From NCBI RefSeq assembly GCF_000024985.1, contig NC_013523.1:496001-560000 (forward strand): 64,000 nt of DNA. The letters run 5' to 3'. Of this stretch, positions 33,796 through 42,812 are shown in pieces. Position 1 is the first letter of the stretch. Each line of letters opens with the position of its first letter. The translations under genes and the position numbers were made by a program. Origin of the DNA: Sphaerobacter thermophilus DSM 20745. Lineage in GTDB: Bacteria; Chloroflexota; Chloroflexia; Thermomicrobiales; Thermomicrobiaceae. Below the pieces are notes generated by a model. It worked only from the letters and a program-made list of their open reading frames with translations. It made no database searches and was not told where the DNA came from.

Positions 33796-34167
33796 ATGGT
33801 GGACGTAATCAGGAGTATCGAGCAGGAACACCTGCGGGATGACGTCCCGCACTTTGGGCCTGGTGACACGGTGCGGGTCCACGTCAAGGTCGTCGAAGGT
33901 AACCGCGAGCGCATTCAGCCGTTCGAGGGCGTCGTTATCCGGCGACGGGGCGGCGGCATCAACGAGAACTTCACGGTGCGCCGGATCGCGTCCCACGGCA
34001 TCGGTGTCGAGCGCACGTTCCCGATCCACAGCCCACGCATCGACAAGATCGAGGTGCTGCGGCACGGTAAGGTGCGGCGGGCGAAGCTGTACTACCTACG
34101 CGGACGGACCGGGCGCGCCGCTCGGATCAAGGAGCGACGTCGACCGGCCGGCAACTACCTGCGGTAG
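33796..34167 (+). CDS. rplS: Large-subunit ribosomal protein L19
   Basis: 123 residues beginning [14 protein letters not shown]19 signatures are [58 protein letters not shown] and [22 protein letters not shown]. It sits at the 30S-50S interface. The ATG at 33796 is chosen from alignment with the family; GGGAG lies about 11 bases upstream. It heads an rplS-rnhB-yraN run, a common bacterial order, with trmD missing upstream. Confidence 0.97.
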   Translation: MVDVIRSIEQEHLRDDVPHFGPGDTVRVHVKVVEGNRERIQPFEGVVIRRRGGGINENFTVRRIASHGIGVERTFPIHSPRIDKIEVLRHGKVRRAKLYYLRGRTGRAARIKERRRPAGNYLR

Positions 34168-34176
34168 CCCGCGGGC

Positions 34177-34887
34177 ATGGATGTGATGAGCAACGGGTAT
34201 GGCGAGGAGCGGTGCGTCAGCGCCGCTCCTGTGCTTTCAACGCCGGGTCGCACCGAGCCCTCCATCCACATCGAGGCGGAACTCTGGGCGCGGGGGCTGC
34301 GCCTGGTCGCCGGCGTGGACGAGGTGGGCCGCGGCTGCGTGGCCGGGCCAGTCGTGGCAGCCGCCTGCATCCTCCCTCCGGGGATCGAGGACATTCCCGG
34401 CGTGCGCGACTCTAAGACGCTCTCAGCCCGACAGCGCGAGCGGCTGGCGGAGGAGATCCGCCGCGTGGCGCTCGGGATCGGGCTGGGTGCGGCCTCGCGC
34501 CGGGAAATCGATCAATACAACATCCGCCAGGCCAGTGCGCTCGCCATGCGCCGCGCGCTGGCGCGCCTCGGCGCGTGGGACTTTGTGCTCTACGACGGGC
34601 GACCATTGCCCGAACTCGACCCGGAGCGCACCATGGCCGTGGTGAAAGGTGACGCGTCCTGCCTCTCGATCGCCTGCGCCTCCATCCTGGCCAAGGTCAC
34701 CCGCGACGCACTCATGGCACGGCTGGCGCGGCGCCACCCCGAGTACGGCTGGGAGCGCAACGCGGGGTACGGCACAGCGGAGCACCTCGACGCGCTGCTT
34801 CGCGTCGGTCCCACCCCGCACCACCGCCGCACGTTCGCCCCGGTGCGCGACCTCCTCGCTGCCCAAGATCCCGGAGCCCGGCCGTGA
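34177..34887 (+). CDS. rnhB: Ribonuclease HII
   Basis: 236 residues. It removes ribonucleotides from DNA and RNA from hybrids. The catalytic start LVAGVDEVGRGCVAGPVVAAACIL contains the Asp-Glu pair. Further motifs are DSKTLSARQRERLAEEI, VVKGDASCLSIACASILAKVTRD and YGWERNAGYGTAEH. It begins 10 bases after rplS, and its stop overlaps the next start (GTGA). The N-terminal ~35 residues before the core are longer than usual, so ATG 34186 is an alternative start. Confidence 0.95.
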   Translation: MDVMSNGYGEERCVSAAPVLSTPGRTEPSIHIEAELWARGLRLVAGVDEVGRGCVAGPVVAAACILPPGIEDIPGVRDSKTLSARQRERLAEEIRRVALGIGLGAASRREIDQYNIRQASALAMRRALARLGAWDFVLYDGRPLPELDPERTMAVVKGDASCLSIACASILAKVTRDALMARLARRHPEYGWERNAGYGTAEHLDALLRVGPTPHHRRTFAPVRDLLAAQDPGARP

Positions 34888-35252
34888 CTCGCCGCCGCCT
34901 GGGCGACGCCGGAGAGCGGCACGCCGAGCGGGTCCTGACCGCACGCGGCTGGCGCATCCTCGACCGGCAGTGGCGCGGAGAAGCTGGCGAGATCGACCTC
35001 GTTGCCCTCGACGGTGACGTGCTGGTGCTGGTCGAGGTGAAGACCCGGCGCGGCGACCGCTTCGGCACGGCGGAGGAGGCGGTCAGCCCGGCGAAGGCGG
35101 CGCGGCTCCTGGCGCTGGGCGAGGAGTACGTCGCGGCGCACCCGGAGCACAGCGAGCGGGTGTGGCGCGTCGATCTGGTGGCGATCACGCTGGACGCGCG
35201 CGGCGCGGTGGAGCGGCTCACCCACGTGCCGGACGCCTATTACACCGGGTAG
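34884..35252 (+). CDS. yraN: YraN-family (UPF0102) endonuclease-like protein
   Basis: 122 residues from GTG 34884, overlapping the rnhB stop. The restriction-endonuclease-like core reads [27 protein letters not shown], containing the GEIDL and VEVKxR motif of the family. YraN-type proteins commonly lie beside rnhB; the cellular role is unsettled (a Holliday-junction or DNA-repair nuclease fold is assumed). Confidence 0.92.
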   Translation: MTRRRLGDAGERHAERVLTARGWRILDRQWRGEAGEIDLVALDGDVLVLVEVKTRRGDRFGTAEEAVSPAKAARLLALGEEYVAAHPEHSERVWRVDLVAITLDARGAVERLTHVPDAYYTG

Positions 35253-35271
35253 CCTGGAGGAGGGCTGGACG

Positions 35272-35775
35272 ATGAGCGCATCGACCCAGGAGCATCGGGC
35301 GCAGGCGCCGGAGTCGGTCACCTGCGCGGTGATCACCGTCAGCGACACCCGGACGCCCGAGACGGACCGAAGCGGCGCACTGATTCGCGAGCGGCTGACC
35401 GAGGCCGGCCACCAGGTGGTTGCCTACCGGATCGTGCCCGACGAGCCGGACCAGGTCGGTGCCCTGATCGACGAACTGGCGGGAACCTGCGATGCAATCA
35501 TCCTCAACGGCGGCACCGGCATCGCGCGGCGGGATACGACCTACGACGCGGTAGCGGCGCGCCTGGAGAAACGGCTGGACGGCTTCGGCGAGCTGTTCCG
35601 CATGTTGAGCTATGCGGAGATCGGCGCCGCGGCGATGCTCTCCCGCGCCGTGGCCGGGGTCTACCGCGACACGCTCCTCTTCCTCACCCCGGGGTCGAGC
35701 AATGCCGTGGCTCTGGCCATGGACAAGCTCATCATCCCCGAGATCGCCCATATGGTGTACGAGATCCGGAAATAG
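35272..35775 (+). CDS. moaB: Molybdenum cofactor biosynthesis protein B
   Basis: 167-residue MogA/MoaB-fold protein: [35 protein letters not shown] and [20 protein letters not shown]. It adenylylates molybdopterin in the MogA-like reaction, or is a close homologue of such enzymes. The ribosome binding site is GGAGGAGG. moaA lies about 6 kb downstream, but no other moa/moe genes are present. A terminator follows the gene and an IS element is inserted just beyond it. Confidence 0.9.
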   Translation: MSASTQEHRAQAPESVTCAVITVSDTRTPETDRSGALIRERLTEAGHQVVAYRIVPDEPDQVGALIDELAGTCDAIILNGGTGIARRDTTYDAVAARLEKRLDGFGELFRMLSYAEIGAAAMLSRAVAGVYRDTLLFLTPGSSNAVALAMDKLIIPEIAHMVYEIRK

Positions 35776-35832
35776 GGTCCAGGGCCGCGCGGTTACGACC
35801 GTATCCCCGGAGTGTGAGCCTAGCTATGCCCG

Positions 35833-35855
35833 AGCCGGCTTCAGCCGGCTTTTCT
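35833..35855 (+). terminator. Terminator of moaB
   Basis: AGCCGGC, tetraloop TTCA, GCCGGCT, then TTTCTT: a 7-bp stem with a U-rich tail, 58 bases after the stop. Confidence 0.85.
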
Positions 35856-35874
35856 TGTCAGCCCGGCGGCTTCA

Positions 35875-36934
35875 ACGCTTGGTGTGAGTTAGGGCGCCGT
35901 GGCTACCAGGTGATCAGGTTCGCCACCGCCAGCAGCGGCCGTCCCCGCTGCCGATTTAGCCAGCAGCAGAGATTGTGCAGCGCCACCCGGGCCGCCAGCC
36001 GCGCCTGGAAGCCCGCCAGCGTGTGCGGCCGCTCGCGCTCCAGCCCGAAGGTGTGCAGCAGCCGCCCGATGACCGTCTCCACGATCTGGCGATGCCGGGC
36101 CGCCCAGCGGCGGACCGCCTTGGGCCAGCGCCGCCGACTGCCTCGCTGCGGGGTGGCCACCAGCGTCACCCCGTAGGTGGCCGCCAGGTGCGCCTCGTAG
36201 TCCTCGCCGGCAAAGCCACTATCCGCCAGATAGGTCGCCACCGGCGTGCCGACACTGGGCAGGCGGGGATCGGGGTGGGCCCGACAGGCAATCAGGGTCT
36301 CGGCGAGGGACCGCTCATTGGTGCTGGCCGGGGCCACGCCCCAGCCGGTGATCGCCCCCTCCAGGCTGACGGCGGTCAGCACGCGGAAGCCGGCAAACCA
36401 GCCCAGGCGCAAGCTGAAGCCGATGTTGGCCTCGCCGGCCAGCCAGCCCCGCCCGCGGCGCTTGGCGTTGCGCACCGGAGCCGGCGCCACATCGAGCACA
36501 TCCACCGCCACTGGCCCCCGGCCAAGTTGGTCTGCCAGGTAGAGGGCGAACTGGGCCAGGGCGACCTGATGCCGCCGCAGCAGCCGGTTGTATTGGCTGC
36601 GGTGGGGCAGGGTCGGGAAGTAGGGGCGCAGGTGGCGCTCGGCGTAGCGGTAGAAGTCCTGCTCACTGGAGAACTTCATCCACTGCCCGAAGATGGCCAG
36701 GGTCAGCACCTCGCTGCGGCTCAGGGCCGGCGCGGGGCCGGGGCGGTGGGGCTCCGGGGGCAGGTGGGTCTGGCAGAAGGTGTCGACCAGGACATAGACT
36801 GTAATCAGGAAGGTGTCCACATCCATCGGGTGCTCCTTTCGTGGGAGACGGATACGAGCTATCTCCCGTATGGAAGTGGGCACCTTCCTGTGTCAAGAGG
36901 GCACAGCATGCCCCGGCTAACTCACACCAAGCGT
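35875..36934 (-). mobile_element. Insertion sequence, about 1060 bp, intact
   Basis: The terminal inverted repeats are 18 bp and perfect: ACGCTTGGTGTGAGTTAG at 35875-35892 and its inverse at 36917-36934. They are flanked by a 4-bp direct repeat TTCA (35871-35874 and 36935-36938), the probable target duplication. The element carries one transposase gene on the minus strand. Perfect ends and an open transposase frame suggest recent insertion. IS982-like by transposase sequence. Confidence 0.9.
35903..36826 (-). CDS. DDE transposase, IS982-like
   Basis: 307 residues from ATG 36826 (AAGGAG 8 bases upstream). The N-terminal part MDVDTFLITVYVLVD plus LSRSEVLTLAIFGQWMKF resembles IS982-family transposases. 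The putative catalytic residues are D109 or D112 (VAVDVLDVAP), D202 (YLADSGFAGEDYE) and E250 (RQIVETVIGRL). It catalyses cut-and-paste movement of the surrounding element. Membership of the broader IS4/IS5 group is the alternative. Confidence 0.88.
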   Translation of the reverse strand: MDVDTFLITVYVLVDTFCQTHLPPEPHRPGPAPALSRSEVLTLAIFGQWMKFSSEQDFYRYAERHLRPYFPTLPHRSQYNRLLRRHQVALAQFALYLADQLGRGPVAVDVLDVAPAPVRNAKRRGRGWLAGEANIGFSLRLGWFAGFRVLTAVSLEGAITGWGVAPASTNERSLAETLIACRAHPDPRLPSVGTPVATYLADSGFAGEDYEAHLAATYGVTLVATPQRGSRRRWPKAVRRWAARHRQIVETVIGRLLHTFGLERERPHTLAGFQARLAARVALHNLCCWLNRQRGRPLLAVANLITW

Positions 36935-37114
36935 TTCAGCCCCGGGCACGTGCCACGGCGCGGCGATCCTCACACCACCCGTGCCAGACACGGCAGCGCC
37001 TGCGCCCCTGATCTTCTTTTCCCGGCCTGAGCCGGCACCTGGGACAGGTCGGGCGGGCGCCTTTGGTATGATCCTCGCGGCGTGATGATGGGGTTGCGCG
37101 GAAGGATGGAGACC

Positions 37115-38482
37115 ATGGCGCAGAGTGGGGGACGGCCCGTGCGGCCACCGCAAGTCCTCAAGGGGATGCGAGACATCCTGCCCCAGCAGATGGTGCTGCG
37201 CCAGCATGTCATCAGTACCTTCCGGCGCGTCTTCGAGCGGTACGGCTTCGAGCCGATCGAGACGCCCGTGCTGGAGTACCTCGACGTCCTGACCGGGAAG
37301 TACGGCGAGGACGAGAAGCTGATCTACCACTTCACGGATCGCGGCGGGCGCGAGGTCGGGATGCGCTACGACCTGACGGTTCCGCTGGCGCGCTTCGTCG
37401 CCACCCATCGCCATGAACTCTCGTTCCCGTTCAAGCGCTACCACATCGAGCCGGTCTTCCGCGCCGATCGGCCGCAGCGCGGACGCTACCGGCAGTTCTG
37501 GCAGTGCGACGCCGACATCGTCGGCACGGCCTCGATGCTGGCCGACGCCGAGGTCATCATGGTCTGGATCGACGCGCTGTCGGCCATCCACATGCCGAAC
37601 TTCGTGATCCACATCAACCACCGCAAGCTGCTCCAGAGCATGGCCCAGTTCGCCGGGGTGCCGGAGGCGCAGGCAGTGACGATCCACCGGGCTATCGACA
37701 AGCTCGGCAAGATCGGCCGTGAGGGCGTGCGCGAGGAGATGCTGCAGAACGGCATCTCTCCAGAGGCGGCGGACCGGGTGCTCGACCTGGTCGAGCTGGA
37801 GGGTGAGCCGGAGGTGGTCCTGGCTGAGCTGCGGACCCGCCTCGCGGGGAATCAGCTCGCCCAGGAGGGTATCGCCGATCTCGAGGAGTTGTTCCGCTAC
37901 CTGGGCGAGATGAACGCCGATCCGAAGCATTACTGTCTGGATCTGGCGCTCGCGCGCGGGCTGGACTACTACACCGGTCCGGTCTTCGAGGCGATGGTTT
38001 CGGAACCGAACATCGGCTCGCTCGGCGGTGCCGGGCGCTACGACCACCTCATCGGCATGTTCCTGGGCGAGGACATCCCGGCCACCGGCGCCTCGCTCGG
38101 CCTGGAGCGCATCATCGACGTCATCCAGGAGCTGAACCTGCTGCCGCAGCCGCGGACGGTGACGGACGTGCTGGTGACGATCTTCGGCGACGAGGAGCTG
38201 GGCGCCTCGCTGGGATTCGTCAGCCAGCTCCGCGCTGCCGGCATCAACGCCGAGGTCTACCTGGGCGAGCGGCGTGACCTGCGCCGGCAGATGCAGTACG
38301 CCGACCGCAAGGGGATCCCGCTGGCGGCCTTCCTTGGCCCGGAGGAGATCGCGGCGGGGACGGTGAACCTGCGGGTCATGGCGAGCGGCGAGCAGTTCAC
38401 CGTGCCGGTCGGGGAGGCGGTCGACACGATTGATCGCCTGCGGGTGCGGGAGCGCGACAGTGACGGTGCTGCTGGGGAATAG
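37115..38482 (+). CDS. hisS: Histidine--tRNA ligase
   Basis: 455-residue class II synthetase. Motif 1 region: GMRDILPQQMVLRQHVISTFRRVFERYGFEPIETP; motif 2: FKRYHIEPVFRADRPQRGRYRQFWQCD; histidine-specific LARGLDYYTGPVFEA; motif 3: GASLGLERI. A C-terminal anticodon-binding domain ends the protein. Start ATG 37115 is chosen over 37082 and 37106 because the family begins near PPQVLKGMRDILP and GGAG precedes it. A -10-like TATGAT lies at 37067-37072 without a clear -35. The next gene starts inside its 3' end. Confidence 0.96.
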   Translation: MAQSGGRPVRPPQVLKGMRDILPQQMVLRQHVISTFRRVFERYGFEPIETPVLEYLDVLTGKYGEDEKLIYHFTDRGGREVGMRYDLTVPLARFVATHRHELSFPFKRYHIEPVFRADRPQRGRYRQFWQCDADIVGTASMLADAEVIMVWIDALSAIHMPNFVIHINHRKLLQSMAQFAGVPEAQAVTIHRAIDKLGKIGREGVREEMLQNGISPEAADRVLDLVELEGEPEVVLAELRTRLAGNQLAQEGIADLEELFRYLGEMNADPKHYCLDLALARGLDYYTGPVFEAMVSEPNIGSLGGAGRYDHLIGMFLGEDIPATGASLGLERIIDVIQELNLLPQPRTVTDVLVTIFGDEELGASLGFVSQLRAAGINAEVYLGERRDLRRQMQYADRKGIPLAAFLGPEEIAAGTVNLRVMASGEQFTVPVGEAVDTIDRLRVRERDSDGAAGE

Positions 38483-39359
38483 CGGCGCGCCGCGCTGGTA
38501 CCAGGGCGGGCCGGAGCGGCTGACGGCCTACCTGGAGCGACTGCGCACCTGGGGCGCGACTGCTACGGAGGTGGTCCTGCACCACGGCCCGGCGGACGAG
38601 CGCACCGCGCGTGTCCACCTCCTTGACCAGGATTGGGAGCGTGTCCTCCGGTGCTACCGGGATGCCGGGATTGCCGTGCAGGTGCATGTCTCTCTCGACC
38701 CGCGCTTCGCGACCCAGCGCTGGCTCGACGAGTAGGAGGCGCTGGCGCGCGAGTACGAGCCAATCCTGGGGGTGGTGCGCGACCTGGCTGCCGAGCAGGG
38801 CCGGGCGGTGGTCGTGCTTCACGGGGCGGCTGATCCGGCCCGCAGCTACGAGGAAAACCGGCGAGCCACCGTTGGGTTGCTGGCGTGGCTGGCAGAGGCA
38901 GCGGAGCGAATGCCGGGCGAGGTGCTGGTCGGCCTGGAGTTGGGTGCGATGAAGCCGGACCGGCCTGCTGCGACCGCCCGGTCGCGCGCTGACGTGCTGG
39001 CGCTGGTGCAGGCGGTGGATTCGCCCCGCGTCGGTATCTGCTGGGACCTGGCGCACGACTGCGAGAACGCCGCCCACGAGCCGGGCTGGACGCCCGTGCC
39101 GAGCGCCGAGTTCCTCGACCGGGTGGTCCATGTTCACGTACACGACCTGGGAGATGACGGCGCCTCGCATTACCCGCCACTGCTGGGGCGTGTGCCCATC
39201 GCCGAGCAGCTTGGGGCGCTGGCTGCCCGCCGTCCCCTGCCATCGATCATCATGGAAGTGCGCTGGCGCTGTGCGGCGCGGTTAGGCGACCCGTGGGATC
39301 TGCTCGGTGAGAGTTACCGGCGCGTCGGTGCGACCGTCGCGGAGTTGACCCGGCGCTAG
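38460..39359 (+). pseudogene. Sugar-phosphate isomerase/epimerase-like TIM-barrel gene interrupted by in-frame TAG
   Basis: About 300 codons in one frame from GTG 38460, overlapping hisS by 23 bases, with a TAG at 38733-38735. The first part contains VTVLLGNSGAPRWYQGG and VLHHGPADERT and stops after QRWLDE. The same frame continues EALAREYEPILGVVRDLAAEQ through GICWDLAHDCEN, VVHVHVHDLG and IMEVRWRC, the metal-site regions of xylose-isomerase-like TIM barrels. A single substitution of CAG, GAG or AAG would create the stop. The rest of the gene has no further damage, so this is a young pseudogene, a sequencing error or a suppressed stop. Confidence 0.75.
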
Positions 39360-39387
39360 GCGGTCCGGGTCGGTTCCCCGCTCGTCG

Positions 39388-40707
39388 TCATCGAGTGCGG
39401 GCGGGGGTCTCCTCGTCGACCGGTGCCGCTTCGGGAACGCGGCCGTTGGCGGTCAGCGTCGGGTGCCCCTGGGGAGCGCGTGCGGGACACGTTCCGAGGA
39501 TCTTGCCGTACACGGCGAGCAGCTCGTGGACACGGGTGCGCCAGGAGAGGTGCGCGATCGCGCGCTCACGCAGGCGAACGCCGCGCGCTACTGCCTGCTC
39601 CGGCCGCTCCAGCAGCCAGAGGATCCGATCGGCGAAGGCGGCCGCGTCGCCGAGGGGTGCGTAGACCCCTAGGTCACCCAGGATCTCCCGGTTGGCGGGA
39701 GCGTCGAAGGCGACGACCGGCAGGCCCATCGCCATGTAGTTGTAGAGCTTGCCGTTCCCCTCGGTCAGCGACATCTTCGGTGCGACGGCCACCTCGCCGA
39801 GCGCCAGATAGCGGGGAGCCTCGGCATAGGGAATGCGGCCCGGGAAGCTCATATGACGCCCGAGCCCGAGACTCTCCGCCTTGAGGCGATAACGCTCGTT
39901 GCCAGGAAACCCCATGACCAGGAAGAACGCGTTCGGCTCGTGCGTTAGCACCCGTTGGGCGGCCTCCAGGAGGAGGTCGGCGCCCTGGTAGGGGGCGAGC
40001 AGGCCGAGGTAGACGATCACACGGGCCGACTCCGGGATGCCGAAGAGCTGGCGGAGTTCCGCGCGCTCCGCGTCGGTGACGGCCGCGGGAGAAAAGCGGT
40101 CGGTGTCGACCGCATCCAGCACCGTCGTCACGCGTTCGGGCGGGTAGCCGCGTTTGAGGAGGCGGGAGCGTGCGTTGTCGGTGCTGGCGATGATATGGTC
40201 TGGCAGGCGGTCGATCAGGTGTTCCAACCGGCGGACAGCGGCCTGGACGCGCCCGTTGCGGCGCAAGAAGCCGTGGTCGAGCATTTCCTCGGTGAGGCTG
40301 CCCTGGTAGTCGAACACCAGAGGGCGACGGATCAGCCGGGCCAGGACGCCGCCGATGAGGGCACCCTCGTGGAGGTGGGCGTGGATCAGGTCGGGCCGGA
40401 TGCGCAGGGCCGTGCGCAGGACCTCCAGCGAGAGGACGGCGTCGAGGTACAACTTGTGGCGCGAGGAGCCGACGACGATCCGCTTGCGCCAGGGGACATC
40501 GAGCGAGCGGCGGATGTCAAGCCCGGGCACGTCGTTGCCGTTGTGGTAGGTGCAGATGGTGACCTGGTGGCCCAGCTCCAGGAGCGCACGCGTCTCCTCG
40601 TAGATGCGGACGTGGCAGCCGTAGTCGGCGAAGAAGGACGTAGGGGCGATCATCAGCACCCGGAGCGGACGAGTTAGTTTGCCCGGGATTGGTGACACGC
40701 GTGACAT
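39388..40707 (-). CDS. Family 4 glycosyltransferase (GT-B fold)
   Basis: 439 residues from ATG 40707, preceded by AGGGAAGG. The N-terminal Rossmann half begins RPLRVLMIAPTSFFADYGCHVRIYEETRALLELGHQV. The C-terminal half has VIVYLGLLAPYQGADLLLEA and the donor-binding stretch SLTEGNGKLYNYMAMGLPVVAFD, with the E of the EX7E motif. It would transfer a sugar from a nucleotide donor to a glycolipid or polysaccharide. It is divergent from the LmbE-type deacetylase gene. The acceptor is not identifiable. Confidence 0.9.
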   Translation of the reverse strand: MSRVSPIPGKLTRPLRVLMIAPTSFFADYGCHVRIYEETRALLELGHQVTICTYHNGNDVPGLDIRRSLDVPWRKRIVVGSSRHKLYLDAVLSLEVLRTALRIRPDLIHAHLHEGALIGGVLARLIRRPLVFDYQGSLTEEMLDHGFLRRNGRVQAAVRRLEHLIDRLPDHIIASTDNARSRLLKRGYPPERVTTVLDAVDTDRFSPAAVTDAERAELRQLFGIPESARVIVYLGLLAPYQGADLLLEAAQRVLTHEPNAFFLVMGFPGNERYRLKAESLGLGRHMSFPGRIPYAEAPRYLALGEVAVAPKMSLTEGNGKLYNYMAMGLPVVAFDAPANREILGDLGVYAPLGDAAAFADRILWLLERPEQAVARGVRLRERAIAHLSWRTRVHELLAVYGKILGTCPARAPQGHPTLTANGRVPEAAPVDEETPARTR

Positions 40708-40894
40708 CCCTCCCTTCCCTGCGTGCCATTGTACGCGCCTGGGGCGCCCGGCGTCGTGGGCGGTCCCCCAGAACGAACGCCGGGAGGTGCGGGTGGTCGC
40801 GCGCGTGGATGGCTTGACGGCAGCGGCGCTTGCGCGGATAGTCACGCGCAACAGGCCGCAAGCCGAATGACGAAAGGGTGTGTGGGGTTCACGT

Positions 40895-41590
40895 ATGAGT
40901 GCGGAAGAGCACCAGCGGGTCATGGTCGTTGTCGCCCATCCGGACGACATGGAGTTCAGCTCGGCGGGCACCGTCGCCAAGTTCATCCGTGAGGGGCGCG
41001 AGGTGGTACTGGTTCAGTGCACCTCGGGCGACAAAGGGACCGCACGCCGGGATATTACGTCTGAGGAGCTGGCCGCGCTGCGGGAAGAGGAGGAACGCGA
41101 GGCGTGCCGGCGCCTGGGCGTTCAGCACGTTGAGTTCCTGCGGCTGGGCGATGGGGAGTTGATGCCCGACCTCAATTTCCGTGAGAAGATCGTGCGCCAG
41201 ATCCGGAGGCACCGGCCGGACATCGTCATCACTCACGACCCGTTCCGGCCCTACGCGCTTCACCCGGACCACCGGGCGGTCGGGATCACGACGGTCGACT
41301 CGGTCTATCCCACGGCACGCGATCCACTCTACTTCCCCGAGCATCTGGACGAAGGCCTTGAGCCGCACAAGGTCGCGGAACTCTGGCTCTTCGGCGCCGA
41401 GTACCCCGACACCTACATCGATATCAGCGACACGTTCGAGGCCAAGATCCACGCGCTCCGGGCTCACGTCAGCCAGGTTGGGGAGGCAAAGGACCTTGAG
41501 GAGCGCATACGGCAGCGTGCCGCCGAGGTCGGGGAGCCGCAGGGCATCGCGCTGGCCGAGGCGTTCAAGGTGATCAAGATGCGCCGGTGA
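40895..41590 (+). CDS. LmbE/PIG-L family N-acetylglucosamine deacetylase
   Basis: 231 residues. Zinc-binding motif VVVAHPDDMEFSSAGT and a second metal site LHPDHRAVGITT identify the PIG-L fold, which removes acetyl groups from GlcNAc in GlcNAc-inositol or GlcNAc-malate (mycothiol or bacillithiol synthesis) or from other glycoconjugates. The GT4 gene next door, divergently oriented, recalls the GT4 plus deacetylase pair of bacillithiol-type pathways (BshA/BshB), but the BshA signature was not established and no ligase (BshC or MshC type) is present. ATG 40895 is preferred over the GTG at 40880. Confidence 0.88.
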   Translation: MSAEEHQRVMVVVAHPDDMEFSSAGTVAKFIREGREVVLVQCTSGDKGTARRDITSEELAALREEEEREACRRLGVQHVEFLRLGDGELMPDLNFREKIVRQIRRHRPDIVITHDPFRPYALHPDHRAVGITTVDSVYPTARDPLYFPEHLDEGLEPHKVAELWLFGAEYPDTYIDISDTFEAKIHALRAHVSQVGEAKDLEERIRQRAAEVGEPQGIALAEAFKVIKMRR

Positions 41591-41628
41591 GCGGCAGCTC
41601 GGCGGCGCCGAGATCCGAAACCATTTCG

Positions 41629-41657
41629 TTGCGAATGTGTGCCGACCCTGTTATCGT
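41629..41657 (+). promoter_or_regulatory. Promoter of moaA
   Basis: TTGCGA at 41629-41634, a 17-base spacer, then TATCGT at 41652-41657. The start near 41664 leaves a structured leader of about 90 bases. Confidence 0.65.
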
Positions 41658-41693
41658 AGAATGCAACTAGAACATCGCGTCAGGGCAGGCGAC

Positions 41694-41730
41694 CGGCCGC
41701 CGTCCCCGGCGGCCGCGGGTTGGTCACCCG
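41694..41730 (+). promoter_or_regulatory. Structured leader of moaA
   Basis: Two adjacent hairpins: CGGCCGCCG-TCCC-CGGCGGCCG (41694-41715, perfect 9-bp stem) and CGGGT-TGGTC-ACCCG (41716-41730). They sit 11-20 bases before the GGAAGGA ribosome binding site of moaA. They may control translation, but I cannot match them to the known molybdenum-cofactor RNA motif. Confidence 0.5.
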
Positions 41731-41755
41731 CCCGCGTCGTGCGGAAGGAATGCTG

Positions 41756-42805
41756 ATGGCCGTACCACTTACCGTTACCCCGCCGGTCACTGACGAGCGG
41801 GCGATCCCGCGTTTCGGGGAGCGTCTGACCCGTGATGCCTACGGTCGGCCGATGACCTACCTGCGGATCTCCCTGACCGACCGCTGCAACCTGCGCTGCG
41901 TCTACTGTATGCCCGCCATCGGGGCCAAGTTCGCCCCGCGCGACGAGCTGCTGACGGACGAGGAGATCATCACCGTCGTCCGCGCTGCGGCGAAGATCGG
42001 CTTCTCCAAGATCCGGTTGACCGGCGGCGAGCCGACGGTCCGCCCGCATGTGGTCGACATCGTGCGCGAGATCGCGAACACGCCGGGTATCGACGATGTG
42101 TCGATGACCACGAACGGGCTGCTCCTGGCGCGGTTGGCAGAGGATCTCAAGGCCGCCGGGCTCCGGCGCGTCAACGTTAGCATCGATACCCTCAAGCCGG
42201 ACCGCTTCACCCGCATCACGCGCGGCGGGAAGATCGAGAAGGTGTGGGCGGGCATCGAAGCGGCAGAGGCGGCGGGGCTGACCCCGATCAAGTTGAACGC
42301 CGTCGTCGTGCGTGGGCAGAACGACGACGAGGTGGCCGACCTGGCCGCGCTCACGATCGACCGCCCCTGGCAGATGCGCTTCATCGAGGTGATGCCGCTC
42401 GAAGGCGTGGGGGACGTGCACGACTCGGGTCTGGTGACGACCGCCGAGACCATGGACCTGATCGAGCAGGTGCACGGCCCGCTGGAGGGACTGGAAGCGC
42501 CGCCCGGCGATCCGGCCCGCATCTACCGTATTCAGGGGGCGAAGGGCACCATCGGGTTCATCAGCCCGGTGAGCCAGCCGTTCTGCGCGTTCTGCAACCG
42601 CATCCGCCTGACGGCAGACGGCAAGTTGCGCCTCTGCCTGCTGCGGAACGACGAGGTGGACGTGCGGGACATCCTGCGCAGCGGCGGCACCGAGGAGGAC
42701 CTCATCGAGCAGATCCGCTTCGGCGTCTGGCGCAAGCCCTGGGGCCACGGCCTGGCCGAGGGCGACCGCAACACCGGCCGGGGGATGAGCCAGATCGGCG
42801 GGTAG
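41756..42805 (+). CDS. moaA: GTP 3',8-cyclase (molybdenum cofactor synthesis)
   Basis: 349-residue radical SAM enzyme making the first intermediate of molybdopterin from GTP. The N-terminal cluster motif is CNLRCVYC within RISLTDRCNLRCVYCMP. The SAM-binding Gly stretch is IRLTGGEPTVRPHVVDIV. The C-terminal cluster is CAFCNRIRLTADGKLRLCLL, and the tail ends GRGMSQIGG, containing the essential Gly-Gly. ATG 41756 has GGAAGGA at the right distance; 41750 is too close. The stop is followed 7 bases later by a repeat array. Confidence 0.97.
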   Translation: MAVPLTVTPPVTDERAIPRFGERLTRDAYGRPMTYLRISLTDRCNLRCVYCMPAIGAKFAPRDELLTDEEIITVVRAAAKIGFSKIRLTGGEPTVRPHVVDIVREIANTPGIDDVSMTTNGLLLARLAEDLKAAGLRRVNVSIDTLKPDRFTRITRGGKIEKVWAGIEAAEAAGLTPIKLNAVVVRGQNDDEVADLAALTIDRPWQMRFIEVMPLEGVGDVHDSGLVTTAETMDLIEQVHGPLEGLEAPPGDPARIYRIQGAKGTIGFISPVSQPFCAFCNRIRLTADGKLRLCLLRNDEVDVRDILRSGGTEEDLIEQIRFGVWRKPWGHGLAEGDRNTGRGMSQIGG

Positions 42806-42812
42806 CGGTGTG

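Noticed and set aside
38733-38735. Pyrrolysine insertion at the TAG
   Set aside because: No pyl genes or insertion element are visible, and the protein family is not known to use pyrrolysine.
40895-41590. Assigning bshB/mshB and bshA names to the deacetylase and GT4 pair
   Set aside because: The genes are divergent, no ligase gene is nearby, and family-level motifs do not decide the substrate.
41664-41755. Known molybdenum-cofactor riboswitch at moaA
   Set aside because: Hairpins are present, but I could not match the conserved loops of that RNA class, so it is listed only as a structured leader.
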